64,000 nt of DNA, from the NCBI GenBank assembly GCA_020722065.1, contig DYLK01000003.1:1-64000 (forward strand), read 5' to 3'. Shown here piece after piece: positions 1-8,659 of the stretch. Position 1 is the first letter of the stretch. The number at the start of each line of letters is the position of its first letter. This DNA is from Melioribacter roseus. Its GTDB lineage: Bacteria > Bacteroidota > Ignavibacteria > Ignavibacteriales > Melioribacteraceae. The notes under the pieces are model-generated. The model was given only the letters and a program-made list of their open reading frames with translations, was not told the DNA's origin and searched no databases. A program made the position numbers and the translations under genes.

Positions 1-365
1 TAGCACACTTCGGCAAGCTCAGTGCAAGTGCGGATCCACCCAACAAGACGGCGGACAGGTTGAAAAGATTAAAAGCAAGTACGAAATGTAGATTAGGATT
101 ATGAATTAAGATTAAGAAAAAGGAAAAGACAAAATAGCACGCGGGTTTAACGGATGAGACCGATAAGAACAGAAAATTGTATTTGTTTATGTAGCACAGA
201 ATTGCATTCTGTGTTTTTTGTTTTAGCAATAATATTTTGGCTTTAAGCATTAAATACTGCTCCGCCGTAATATGTTATATTGATATTATATTCTTATAAA
301 TTATCATTATCACAAATTAAAGTATAAAAAATGGTTAAAAATTATATAAAGAAAGCACAAAAAAG
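1..365. other. Leading intergenic stretch
   Basis: I see no convincing coding sequence here. The first ~170 bases are visibly richer in G and C than the rest of the window. Bases 5-25 resemble one arm of the imperfect inverted repeat at 4222-4300 (shared core cttcg...aagctcagt), so this is probably the edge of another repeat copy. A short hairpin lies at 195-213. The last ~150 bases are very AT-rich and should hold the promoter of the Wzi-like gene, but I could not assign -10 and -35 boxes with confidence. Confidence 0.5.
195..219 (+). terminator. Hairpin followed by T-run, possible terminator
   Basis: A perfect 8-bp inverted repeat (CACAGAAT, 195-202; ATTCTGTG, 206-213) with a 3-base loop is followed by six T residues. 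This could end transcription of a gene upstream of the window. The stem is AT-rich, so it could equally be one of the dispersed palindromes of this region. Confidence 0.4.
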
Positions 366-2069
366 ATGTTTATATGTAAAAATAAGAGTTCACTACTAAA
401 TATGCACACTTCAACAATAAAGATATTTCTTTACTTATTACTTTTCACCTCAAATCTATCGCTTCTAATTGCCCAATCAACGTACGAACCAGTATATAAC
501 AAGGAAATCTATTCATTTCTTGATAAACAAGCAGAAAAAGGGATAATTACTTTTTTTGATGATGTGCGTCCAATTACGAGAGAAAAAATAGTTAGACACT
601 TATTAAGATTATCATATAATTTAGATAAATTAACTCCAATAGAGAAAGAACAGTTAGAATTATTTAAAAAAGAATATGCCTTTGAAATAAAATTTATAGA
701 AAAAGATACTACAAAAATTGATGAATTTTTCAAGTTTGGTGTAAATGATAGATTTAATGTTTATAAGTATTATGATAAAAACTTCACTTTTGATATTGAC
801 CCAATATTTCAGATGAAATATGATTTATTGCAAGAAAATTATCTTCAATATGGTGGAATTAAATTTAAAGGTAGAATAAGTGATTTTGTGGGATTTTATT
901 TCTCCTATCGTGATTTTATGGAAAACGGAAAAAATATTGATGTTTATAAGTATTTTACCTCAACAACAGGAGTTAAAAATCATAGAGCAACTCTAAATAA
1001 ACATTCAGAGTATAGTGAAACAAGGGGTGGAATTACACTTGGTTGGAATTGGGGAAATTTTACATTTGCAAAGGATTGGTTAAACATTGGTTCAAGTTAT
1101 CAATCCTCAGTAATTTTATCAGATAAAACTCCATCGTTTCCACATATTCGTTTGGGAATAGAGCCAGTTAAGTGGTTTAAGTATAATTTTGTTCATGCTT
1201 GGTTGGATTCACAGTTAATAGATTCAACCACTATAAGATATACTGGTGTTGAGTCAGATGTATTAGATCGTTCTCAAAGTTTTTCCAGAAGATTTAAGTA
1301 TTACGTTGCTCACACATTTTCATTCCAACCATTTAATAATTGGTGGTTAACGTTTGGCGAATCAATTATATATGGTGATAGATTAGAACCAATTTATTTT
1401 ATTCCATTATTTTTTAGACTCGCTGATCATTATAATAGTATTGACGGGGCAGATACAGGAGATAACGCACAAATATTTTTTAATACATCCTATAGATGGA
1501 CAGATATTAAAAGTAAGTTTTATATATCGATTTTTATCGATGAGTTGTCAATAAAAGATTTATTCTCAGGTGGCCCAAATGCACAGGTATATGCTATGAC
1601 TTTGGGGGATAGATTTGAAAATCCATTTTGGAAGAATTCAACACTTACTTTGGAATATAATGCTATTCGTCCATATTCTTATATGAATGCAGATCCATTA
1701 CATCAATATACTAGTTCAGATTATCAACTTGGGCATTGGATTGGAAGCAACGCAACACAATTATATTTTTCATTTGAACAATATTTTACAAGAGCTATTA
1801 AATTAGAAGCATTTGTTCAATTTATTCAAAAAGGCTCAAAAGAAGACATTAATGATTATTACAATAGAAAAACTGAAACATATAAGTTGTTATTTGGAGA
1901 TATAAGTAGGTTTACGGAACTTGGTGGGAGTATTTCTTACAATCCATATCATGAGTTTTTTATTGACATAGATTATAATTATATTGCAACTTCAACTAAT
2001 CGTTTTATTAATGAATATAGCAGAGAAAAAGGACATTATCTTGCAACTTCATTGCGGTATGGTTTCTAA
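366..2069 (+). CDS. Wzi-like outer-membrane beta-barrel (capsule assembly type)
   Basis: Predicted secreted outer-membrane protein of 567 residues. A hydrophobic signal segment ends near the sequence LLIAQS (about residue 37). The remainder is rich in alternating aromatic strands typical of a beta-barrel, with stretches such as GWNWGNF, KDWLNIGSS and GDRLEPIYFIPLFF that resemble the capsule assembly protein Wzi family, which anchors or organises exported polysaccharide. The ATG at 402 (MHTST) gives a more ordinary signal peptide and may be the true start. The next gene, a WecA-like glycan transferase, starts 4 bases after the stop, which supports a role in surface polysaccharide. The family call rests on pattern recognition, and no catalytic motif is expected. 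Confidence 0.7.
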   Translation: MFICKNKSSLLNMHTSTIKIFLYLLLFTSNLSLLIAQSTYEPVYNKEIYSFLDKQAEKGIITFFDDVRPITREKIVRHLLRLSYNLDKLTPIEKEQLELFKKEYAFEIKFIEKDTTKIDEFFKFGVNDRFNVYKYYDKNFTFDIDPIFQMKYDLLQENYLQYGGIKFKGRISDFVGFYFSYRDFMENGKNIDVYKYFTSTTGVKNHRATLNKHSEYSETRGGITLGWNWGNFTFAKDWLNIGSSYQSSVILSDKTPSFPHIRLGIEPVKWFKYNFVHAWLDSQLIDSTTIRYTGVESDVLDRSQSFSRRFKYYVAHTFSFQPFNNWWLTFGESIIYGDRLEPIYFIPLFFRLADHYNSIDGADTGDNAQIFFNTSYRWTDIKSKFYISIFIDELSIKDLFSGGPNAQVYAMTLGDRFENPFWKNSTLTLEYNAIRPYSYMNADPLHQYTSSDYQLGHWIGSNATQLYFSFEQYFTRAIKLEAFVQFIQKGSKEDINDYYNRKTETYKLLFGDISRFTELGGSISYNPYHEFFIDIDYNYIATSTNRFINEYSREKGHYLATSLRYGF

Positions 2070-2073
2070 ATAA

Positions 2074-3729
2074 ATGACACTTATAATAATATTCTTTCTA
2101 AGTTTATCATTAAGTATAGTGGCTACACCACTTCTAATTAGTTATTTTATTAGAAAAGGTATTGTAGATAAACCAGAAGGTGAACGTAGGATTCATAAAG
2201 TTACAACTCCTAGGATGGGTGGTATTGTTATAGTTGTATCTGCCATGATAATGGTTTTTAGCTTTTATCCAAATTTAAATGATTCTTGGCTATTTATAGT
2301 TGGCTTGTTGATTATCACTATTATTGGCGTAATTGACGATGTTATAGGCATTAAATATAGCTATAAGTTTGTGTTCCAGATTTTGGTTGCATTTTTAATA
2401 ATGTTTGACTTAAAATTGTTTAATCTTTGGGTTAATATTTTTACAATATCATTTTTCCCACCTTTAGGTAGTTTAATAATAGTTTTATTTATTGTAGGAA
2501 CTATAAATTCCATAAACTTAATGGATGGTTTAGATGGATTGGTTTCTGGATATTCAATTCCAAAGTTTTTGGTATTTATTGGTATAGCAATAATTAACCA
2601 AGATGAATTTTTAACAATTTTATTAATTGCTTTGTTGGGGAGTATTACTGGTTTCCTAAAGTACAATGCAAATCCAGCGACAATTTTTTTAGGTGATACT
2701 GGCTCGTTGTCAATTGGGTATTTTCTTGTTTATTCTGTGCTTAAAATATCGTTATTCAGATACAATGTTAATGGAAGTTTAAACTTGACATTTGCAATAA
2801 TGATATTGTCTGTCCCAATATTAGACACATTAAAAGTTATGCTTTTGCGATTAGCAAATAAACAAAATCCTTTTGCTCCAGATAAAACTCATTTACACCA
2901 TCTTCTTTTTGGACAAAATTTGAAACATAAAACGGTTGTATTTGTAATTCACCTTTTCTCGTTGGTTTTTATATTTGTTGCTTTAATTTATTATAAGGAA
3001 TCTGAAAAATATGGTATTATTTTTTGGTTGGTTACTTCAGTGTTATTGCTAAATTCAAGGAACATAATAAGATATTTCAAAGAGCAAGGGTATTTCCCAC
3101 CAATTTTTGATGTAATCGAAAAATATGTTGGGAAAAGAGTAATTGTTTCTAAGAAAAATCTTATAAATTTATCAATTATACCAACAGCATTTTTGTTATT
3201 TTTTTCAGCTTTACATCGGCCAAACTATGACCAGAATATTATTATTATTGCCATAATATTTGGCGGGATATCTTTTTTTATGTCTCTTTTCTTGAATAAA
3301 CGTTATAAATTGAATAACTATATTTTTATTTATCTAAATTTGACAATATTTTTCTTTTTTTCATTCTTCAGAAGTAAAATGTATTTTGGGGATTTAATAG
3401 AAAACAACCAAATAATTTTAATCTCGTTAATTTTAATAATGTTTCTGATTATTCTTTTCTCATTTGCAAGGAAAAAACTAACATCTAATGTCGAAATAGT
3501 ATTTTCTGGATTTGATTTATCAATAATAGTTTCCACAATAGCAGTGCTCATAGCAGATAATTTTTTCCTCCCACAATCGTATTCTTTTATAGCTCTAAGC
3601 TTAGTTTTGTCATTAACTTTATATCTATGGGTTAAAATAGTTGTAAATGTAGATAAAAGATTTGATAAGGTCGTTTATTATGTATCTTTTATTTTACCAT
3701 TTATCATACTTCTTTTTTCAATTAAATAA
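2074..3729 (+). CDS. Polyprenyl-phosphate glycosyl-1-phosphate transferase (WecA/TagO/MraY family) with long membrane tail
   Basis: Integral membrane enzyme expected to move a sugar-1-phosphate from a UDP-sugar to undecaprenyl phosphate, starting synthesis of a lipid-linked glycan on the cytoplasmic face. Family motifs are complete: DKP near residue 32, the Asp pair D88-D89, NLMDGLDGL at 148-156, FLGDTGS at 206-211 and the His motif HLHH at 273-276, which in WecA/TagO relatives (not MraY) shapes the UDP-sugar site. The usual fold ends near residue 340. Here about 210 further residues, mostly hydrophobic with probable extra membrane helices, continue to residue 551. It follows the Wzi-like gene by 4 bases, probably in one transcript. 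Confidence 0.88.
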   Translation: MTLIIIFFLSLSLSIVATPLLISYFIRKGIVDKPEGERRIHKVTTPRMGGIVIVVSAMIMVFSFYPNLNDSWLFIVGLLIITIIGVIDDVIGIKYSYKFVFQILVAFLIMFDLKLFNLWVNIFTISFFPPLGSLIIVLFIVGTINSINLMDGLDGLVSGYSIPKFLVFIGIAIINQDEFLTILLIALLGSITGFLKYNANPATIFLGDTGSLSIGYFLVYSVLKISLFRYNVNGSLNLTFAIMILSVPILDTLKVMLLRLANKQNPFAPDKTHLHHLLFGQNLKHKTVVFVIHLFSLVFIFVALIYYKESEKYGIIFWLVTSVLLLNSRNIIRYFKEQGYFPPIFDVIEKYVGKRVIVSKKNLINLSIIPTAFLLFFSALHRPNYDQNIIIIAIIFGGISFFMSLFLNKRYKLNNYIFIYLNLTIFFFFSFFRSKMYFGDLIENNQIILISLILIMFLIILFSFARKKLTSNVEIVFSGFDLSIIVSTIAVLIADNFFLPQSYSFIALSLVLSLTLYLWVKIVVNVDKRFDKVVYYVSFILPFIILLFSIK

Positions 3730-3942
3730 ACGGGGCATTTAAAATTTAGTTTACTAATCGCCGAATAACAAAATATAATTCTGTTGGTTCATAAAATAAT
3801 AGCAATTCAAATTATTGATATTTTTAATGAGGGCTGTCAGAATTAGGATTTATATGTTTATAAGATTTTAGGATTAAACAATTAAAAAAAATCTTTTTGG
3901 GAAACTATTCAAGCAGCACCACGTTTAGATTTCGTCAAGTTA

Positions 3943-3969
3943 CCCCTCTCGAAGAGGGGGATTTTTTTT
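3943..3969 (+). terminator. Strong intrinsic terminator-like hairpin
   Basis: CCCCTCT (3943-3949) pairs with AGAGGGG (3953-3959) across a 3-base loop and is followed, after G and A, by eight T residues. It sits 213 bases after the stop of the WecA-like gene and probably ends that transcript. The element may also be a dispersed terminator-type repeat, since it lies so far from the gene. Confidence 0.65.
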
Positions 3970-4063
3970 GGTGAAAGATGTAAATTTCTATAATCTCATA
4001 TTTTTATAGTCGGTGAATAGTTATCAATCAATTTGTTTACTGATTTTCTGAAACTTGTTTATT

Positions 4064-4093
4064 CATACCTTCGAGGGACAAGTACCTCGAAGG
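4064..4093. repeat. CCTTCGAGG palindromic repeat, copy 1
   Basis: A perfect 9-bp inverted repeat, CCTTCGAGG (4068-4076) and CCTCGAAGG (4085-4093), with an 8-base loop. The same element, including the neighbouring TATGAATAAAC on the reverse strand, recurs at 31323-31360, and a variant is at 23408-23435. Confidence 0.8.
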
Positions 4094-4154
4094 AAAACAA
4101 AATTAATCTTAAAAATCCGATAATCTGATTAATCTGTGATTCAGACTTCTTTAA

Positions 4155-4201
4155 TTTGTATTTGTCAGACGAGGACGTCTGACCCACCCGTCTGACCTAC
4201 C
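4155..4201. repeat. CAGACG palindromic repeat, copy 1
   Basis: GTCAGACG (4164-4171) and CGTCTGAC (4176-4183) form a perfect 8-bp stem with a 4-base loop. A second CGTCTGAC follows at 4189-4196. The unit, with its TTTGTATTT flank, recurs in inverted orientation at 5823-5857, on the other side of the aminotransferase gene. Confidence 0.75.
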
Positions 4202-4221
4202 GAGGGTAACGATTTTCTGTA

Positions 4222-4300
4222 TGTCATACTGAGCTTTAGCGAAGTATCCTAAAAAGTTGATTGACAAGAAGAAAGATTCTTCACTTCGTTCAGAATGACA
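4222..4300. repeat. Imperfect long inverted repeat
   Basis: The left arm starts TGTCATACTGAGC (4222) and the right arm ends TTCAGAATGACA (4300). Reverse-complemented, the arms agree over most of about 28 bases (TGTCAT-CTGA...GAAG-ATC). The element has no coding capacity and looks like a small non-autonomous dispersed palindrome. A partial relative is at the very start of the window (5-25). Confidence 0.65.
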
Positions 4301-4573
4301 ATTTTGGACTGTGAGACTTGGTGACTATGAGATTTTGTGATTGATTGGTTGGTTACTGTTTACTGATTAATTTATTGGTTGAATCTTAATCTTAAAACTG
4401 ACTAGGCTATGATTTGTATGATATATATTAATAAGTTTTCTCTATTATAATTATTCAGATGATTATCAAATCTTTTACTTTTGGGCTTCTTTTTCCCTCC
4501 CTTAATTTATTCTTCTTATTTCTCAAGTAAAATTTAAGTAATTTTAAAGTCAAATTTTTTAGGATTATAAAAC

Positions 4574-5746
4574 ATGAAAGTCCCATTATTAGACCTTGTT
4601 GGTCAATACAAATCGTTAAAGACAGAATTAGATAACGCAATTTTAAGAGTTGCTGAATCACAATATTTTATTTTAGGTCCAGAAGTGGACAAATTGGAAA
4701 AATCACTTTGTGAATATTTGGGAGTAAAATCAGCGATTGGGGTTTCGTCTGGCACTGATGCTTTGCTTGTCTCCTTGATGGCAATTGATATACAACCAGG
4801 CGATGAAGTTATTCTTCCAACATATTCCTTTTTTGCAACGGCTGGAGTTGTTTCGAGACTGAATGCTGTGCCAGTGTTTGTCGATTCAGACCCAATTACT
4901 TTTAACATTAATCCAGAATTGATTGAAGAGAAAATTACATCAAAGACTAAAGCTATAATTCCTGTGCATTTATACGGACAATCTGCTGAAATGAATAGAA
5001 TTATGGAGATCGCAAAAAAATACAATCTAAAAGTAATTGAAGATGGAGCTCAAGCAATCGGTGTTCAATATGAAGATGGAAGAATGGTAGGAAGTATAGG
5101 TGATTTGGGTTGTTTCTCGTTTTTCCCAAGTAAGAATCTTGGAGCTTATGGGGACGGTGGTTTGGTTGTTTCAATGGATGAAAAACTTGGTGAAAAGGTG
5201 AAATTGCTTCGTGTGCACGGAAGTCATCCAAAATATTATCACAAAATAATTGGTGGAAATTTTAGACTTGATGCTATTCAAGCAGCTGTTTTGAATGTAA
5301 AATTGCCACATCTTGATTCTTGGTCAGAAAAGAGAAGACAAAATGCTGCTCTTTATACAAAATTATTCATCGAAAAAGGTTTGGCAGAAGCTACGGGGAA
5401 AACCACTTTTGATGAACGAAATAAAGTCCTTTTGCCAAGAGCTATTTATGAATCGAATAAAGACAATGTAAAAAACTATCATATTTATAACCAATATATT
5501 ATTAGAACGCAAAATCGAGATGAATTAAGAGCTTTTTTACTTAAGAATGAAATTGTTACTGAAATTTACTATCCAGTTCCATTTCACAGACAAGAATGTT
5601 TTGCTAATCTTGCTTCTTCGAAAGGCAAATACCCAGTCGCGGATTTTGCTGCAGATAATTCAATAGCACTACCAATTTTCCCAGAACTTTCTACACAACA
5701 GATTGAGTTTGTTGTTGAGAAGATTGCAGCTTTTTGTGAAAAGTAA
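4574..5746 (+). CDS. DegT/DnrJ/EryC1-family sugar aminotransferase, WbpE-like
   Basis: PLP-dependent aminotransferase of 390 residues acting on a nucleotide-linked keto-sugar. The PLP site is complete: SSGTDAL at 58-64, the Asp-Gly-Ala-Gln motif at 157-160 (D157, Q160) and the Schiff-base lysine K187 in FFPSKNLGAYGDGG. The start MKVPLLDLVGQY is typical of WbpE/WlbC enzymes, which aminate UDP-2-acetamido-3-keto-glucuronate to the 3-amino sugar using glutamate. WbpI-, WbpA- and WbpB-like genes follow downstream, so this is the likely substrate. The gene stands alone between repeat-laden spacers of 844 and 279 bases. The family is certain, the exact substrate is inferred from context. Confidence 0.85.
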   Translation: MKVPLLDLVGQYKSLKTELDNAILRVAESQYFILGPEVDKLEKSLCEYLGVKSAIGVSSGTDALLVSLMAIDIQPGDEVILPTYSFFATAGVVSRLNAVPVFVDSDPITFNINPELIEEKITSKTKAIIPVHLYGQSAEMNRIMEIAKKYNLKVIEDGAQAIGVQYEDGRMVGSIGDLGCFSFFPSKNLGAYGDGGLVVSMDEKLGEKVKLLRVHGSHPKYYHKIIGGNFRLDAIQAAVLNVKLPHLDSWSEKRRQNAALYTKLFIEKGLAEATGKTTFDERNKVLLPRAIYESNKDNVKNYHIYNQYIIRTQNRDELRAFLLKNEIVTEIYYPVPFHRQECFANLASSKGKYPVADFAADNSIALPIFPELSTQQIEFVVEKIAAFCEK

Positions 5747-5822
5747 TCAGATTGATTGGTTGATAGCAGTGTATCAGAAAAGCAGTTTAAGTTTAAGACT
5801 AAATTCAAGTCTATGAAATTTA

Positions 5823-5857
5823 GGTAGGTTAGACGTCCTCGTTTGACAAATACAAAT
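5823..5857. repeat. CAGACG palindromic repeat, copy 2 (inverted)
   Basis: This is the reverse complement of the 4155-4201 element with a few mismatches, and it lacks the 13-base segment containing the second CGTCTGAC. The shared flank is AAATACAAATT. With copy 1 it brackets the WbpE-like gene as an inverted pair. Just downstream, ATTCCC (5865-5870) and GGGAAT (5884-5889) form another short palindrome. Confidence 0.65.
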
Positions 5858-6025
5858 TTAAGAGATTCCCGCTAAAAACGTGTGGGAATGACAGAAAGAT
5901 ACTAATCGGTTTGGAAAAGAGAAAATAAACGAAACAAAACAAAACGATAAAAAATTGAAGTTATTCTACAATTTCTGTTCACTCATTACTGGTTACAATG
6001 TAAATAACACTAAAGAGAAGAATAA

Positions 6026-7120
6026 ATGAAAATAATTTCCGTAGTTGGTGCAAGACCAAATTTTATGAAAGTGGCGCCATTGCACAAAGAGTTTAATAAA
6101 CATCAAGATAAAGTTAAACATCTTATTTGTCATACTGGGCAACATTACGATGAAAAGATGAGTAAAGTATTTTTTGATGAATTAGAATTGCCAAAACCTC
6201 ATTTTTATTTGGGAGTTGGTGGCGGTTCACACGCTGAACAAACGGCAAAGATTATGATAGAATTTGAGAAAATTCTATTGATAGAAAAGCCAGATGTTGT
6301 GCTTGTGGTTGGTGATGTTAATTCCACAATTGCTTGCAGTTTGACGGCAAAGAAGTTGAATATCAAAGTAATTCACGTGGAAGCTGGTTTGCGTAGTTTT
6401 GATATGGAAATGCCTGAAGAAATAAATAGAATTTTGACAGATAGAATTTCAGATTATCTTTTTGTAACTGAACAAAGTGGTTTGGATAATCTAAAATCAG
6501 AAGGAGTTCCAAGTGAAAAGGTATTTTTTACTGGAAACGTTATGATCGATTCGTTAGTGAATTATCAAGATAAAATTAATAAATCGCAAATACTTGAATT
6601 TTTGCAACTCGAAAGAAATCGTTTCGTACTTGCAACACTTCATCGTCCAAGTAATGTTGATACTGAAGAATCGTTAATTGGTTTGATAAATTTTTTGAAT
6701 AAAATTGCTGAATTAAGAAAAGTTATATTCCCAATTCATCCACGGACAAAGAACAATATAGAAAAATTTGGTTTGATTGAAAGATTGAATAGTCAAATTA
6801 TTCTAACTGAACCAATTGGATATATCGATTTTCAGTCGCTTGTGCAGAATTCCGAATTAATTGTTACAGATAGTGGCGGAATTCAAGAAGAAAGTACATT
6901 TTTGGGAGTTCAATGTATTACGTTACGAAAAACAACTGAACGACCGATTACTGTAGATTTGGGAACTAATCAATTAATTGGAACAGACTTAATTAAAGCT
7001 GAAAAAGCTTGTTTAGAAGTATTAAATGGTAAATTAAAAAAAGGCACAATCCCACCATTTTGGGATGGAAAAGCTGCCGAAAGAATTGTAAATAAAATAT
7101 TAGAGGTATTTAATGTATAA
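6026..7120 (+). CDS. UDP-N-acetylglucosamine 2-epimerase family (WecB/WbpI-like)
   Basis: Non-hydrolysing UDP-HexNAc 2-epimerase of 364 residues. Characteristic segments are VVGARPNFMK (6-15), HTGQHYDEKM (36-45) and TDSGGIQEES (281-290). The residues matching the known catalytic set are present: D97 in VVGDVNS, E119 in HVEAGLRS, E131 in PEEINR and H206 in LHRPSN. WecB makes UDP-ManNAc from UDP-GlcNAc, whereas WbpI epimerises the diacetamido-glucuronate product to UDP-ManNAc3NAcA. Neighbouring WbpA-, WbpB- and WbpE-like genes favour the WbpI role, but the sequence alone does not separate the two. The stop overlaps the start of the next gene by 8 bases. Confidence 0.87.
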   Translation: MKIISVVGARPNFMKVAPLHKEFNKHQDKVKHLICHTGQHYDEKMSKVFFDELELPKPHFYLGVGGGSHAEQTAKIMIEFEKILLIEKPDVVLVVGDVNSTIACSLTAKKLNIKVIHVEAGLRSFDMEMPEEINRILTDRISDYLFVTEQSGLDNLKSEGVPSEKVFFTGNVMIDSLVNYQDKINKSQILEFLQLERNRFVLATLHRPSNVDTEESLIGLINFLNKIAELRKVIFPIHPRTKNNIEKFGLIERLNSQIILTEPIGYIDFQSLVQNSELIVTDSGGIQEESTFLGVQCITLRKTTERPITVDLGTNQLIGTDLIKAEKACLEVLNGKLKKGTIPPFWDGKAAERIVNKILEVFNV

Positions 7121-8462
7121 ACAAAATTTATTGAAGAAAATTGAAGATAAATCTGTAGTAATTGGGATTATAGGTCTTGGTTATGTTGGTTTGCCACTCG
7201 GGTTGGAATTTGCAGAAAAGGAAGTTCATGTTATAGGATTTGATGTTGATGAAAAGAAAATCCCAATATTGATGTCTGGGAAAACATACATAAAACATAT
7301 TCCAGCTGAACGAATTGCAAAAGCTGTAAATTCTGGGTATTTTCAAGCAACATCTGACTTTTCTCACTTGCCTGAAGTTGATGCAATCTTGATTGCCGTT
7401 CCAACTCCACTTGATGAACATCGCGAGCCAGATATGAAATATATTGTTTCTTCAGTTGATATTATCAAAAAATATCTAAGAAAAGGGCAATTAGTTACTT
7501 TGGAATCAACAACTTACCCTGGTACAACACGCGAATTGATGCTCCCCGAATTTGAAAATACTGAAAAATATCAAGGGAAAGAAAATCCAACAAAATATGT
7601 TGTTGGCAAAGATTTCTTTTTAGCTTTTAGTCCCGAAAGAGAAGATCCAAACAATCCAAATTACAACACAGCAACAATTCCAAAAGTAGTTGGTGGTGTA
7701 ACAGAAAATTGTCTGGAAGTTGCAAGTAAAGTTTATGATTTAGTAATTGTGAAAACGGTAAAAGTTTCGTCTGCAGAAGCTGCAGAAGCTACAAAGATTG
7801 TTGAAAATGTTTTCCGTTCTATAAATATTGCTTTAGTAAATGAACTTAAAATGGTTTTTGATAAAATGGGAATTGATATTTGGGAAGTAATCGAAGCAGC
7901 TAAAACAAAACCATTTGGATTTACTCCGTTTTATCCTGGTCCAGGGTTGGGCGGACATTGTATTCCAATCGATCCATTTTATTTAACTTGGAAAGCAAGA
8001 GAATTTGAAGTAAACACTAAATTCATCGAACTTGCTGGTGAAATAAACACATTCCAACCATATTATGTTGTACAAAATGCACTTGAAGTGATGAATCTAC
8101 ACGAAAAATCTTTGAAAAATGCAAAAGTATTAATACTTGGAGCAGCATATAAAAAGAATGTAGATGATATGCGAGAATCACCATCTTTGAAATTGATTGA
8201 AATTTTTCGCGAAAAAGGTTCAATTGTGGATTATAGTGACCCTTATATTCCTGTTCTTCCTAAAACTAGAAAATATGATTTTAATATGAATTCAGTTGAA
8301 CTCAGTGCTGAAAATCTTTCAAAATATGATTTAGTAGTTTTAAGTACTGACCACGATGATTTTGATTATTCATTTATTCACGAACATTCTAAAATAATAT
8401 TAGACACACGAAACGCATTTGGCAAACACGGATTAAAATCGGAGAAGATATATAAATCTTAA
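7113..8462 (+). CDS. UDP-N-acetylglucosamine 6-dehydrogenase, WbpA-like
   Basis: Nucleotide-sugar dehydrogenase of 449 residues that oxidises the C6 hydroxyl of a UDP-HexNAc to the carboxylate with two NAD. The N-terminal Rossmann motif is GLGYVGLPLG (21-30), the central stretch PTPLDEH is at 97-103, and the catalytic cysteine is C283 in GLGGHCIPIDPFY, followed by the usual C-terminal UDP-binding domain. Length and the PFYLTWKA sequence match the WbpA/WlbA-pathway type better than UDP-glucose dehydrogenases. It overlaps the epimerase by 8 bases, so both are co-translated. WbpA supplies the uronic acid that the WbpB- and WbpE-like enzymes then modify. Confidence 0.88.
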   Translation: MYKQNLLKKIEDKSVVIGIIGLGYVGLPLGLEFAEKEVHVIGFDVDEKKIPILMSGKTYIKHIPAERIAKAVNSGYFQATSDFSHLPEVDAILIAVPTPLDEHREPDMKYIVSSVDIIKKYLRKGQLVTLESTTYPGTTRELMLPEFENTEKYQGKENPTKYVVGKDFFLAFSPEREDPNNPNYNTATIPKVVGGVTENCLEVASKVYDLVIVKTVKVSSAEAAEATKIVENVFRSINIALVNELKMVFDKMGIDIWEVIEAAKTKPFGFTPFYPGPGLGGHCIPIDPFYLTWKAREFEVNTKFIELAGEINTFQPYYVVQNALEVMNLHEKSLKNAKVLILGAAYKKNVDDMRESPSLKLIEIFREKGSIVDYSDPYIPVLPKTRKYDFNMNSVELSAENLSKYDLVVLSTDHDDFDYSFIHEHSKIILDTRNAFGKHGLKSEKIYKS

Positions 8463-8515
8463 TTTTTATTATTTCTTGAGGTTTTCTATTAGATTCAAGA
8501 AATTATTTAGAATAA

Positions 8516-8599
8516 GCAAAAAGAGTAAAATATATTGATTTTGAAACTTATGACGATATTGATAAAAAAATAAAAGAAATTCACCTATCAATAAATTAA
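8516..8599 (+). pseudogene. Possible 3' remnant of a lost gene
   Basis: A 27-codon open stretch with no start codon reads AKRVKYIDFETYDDIDKKIK and onward, then ends at TAA. Its composition looks protein-like and it lies in a 197-base gap where the pathway context would allow another gene. It may be the tail of a deleted gene, or chance. I cannot assign a family. Confidence 0.2.
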
Positions 8600-8659
8600 T
8601 TAATTAAAAACGTTGAGAAGTAAAAACTAATTTTCAACCTCAACCTCAACCTTAAATTT

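Larger units (their letters stand above)
3730..4573. other. 844-base spacer rich in palindromes
   Basis: No gene is visible in this long spacer. It holds a strong terminator-like hairpin (3943-3969), a CCTTCGAGG palindrome (4068-4093), a cluster of CAGACG palindromes (4155-4201) and an imperfect long inverted repeat (4222-4300). The last ~270 bases are plain AT-rich DNA leading to the aminotransferase. Such repeat-filled gaps are absent from most of the window and mark the polysaccharide segment as a place of past insertions. Confidence 0.7.

Noticed and set aside
4455-4661. Minus-strand frame in the spacer before the WbpE-like gene
   Set aside because: It overlaps the conserved N-terminus of WbpE-like and has no recognisable domain.
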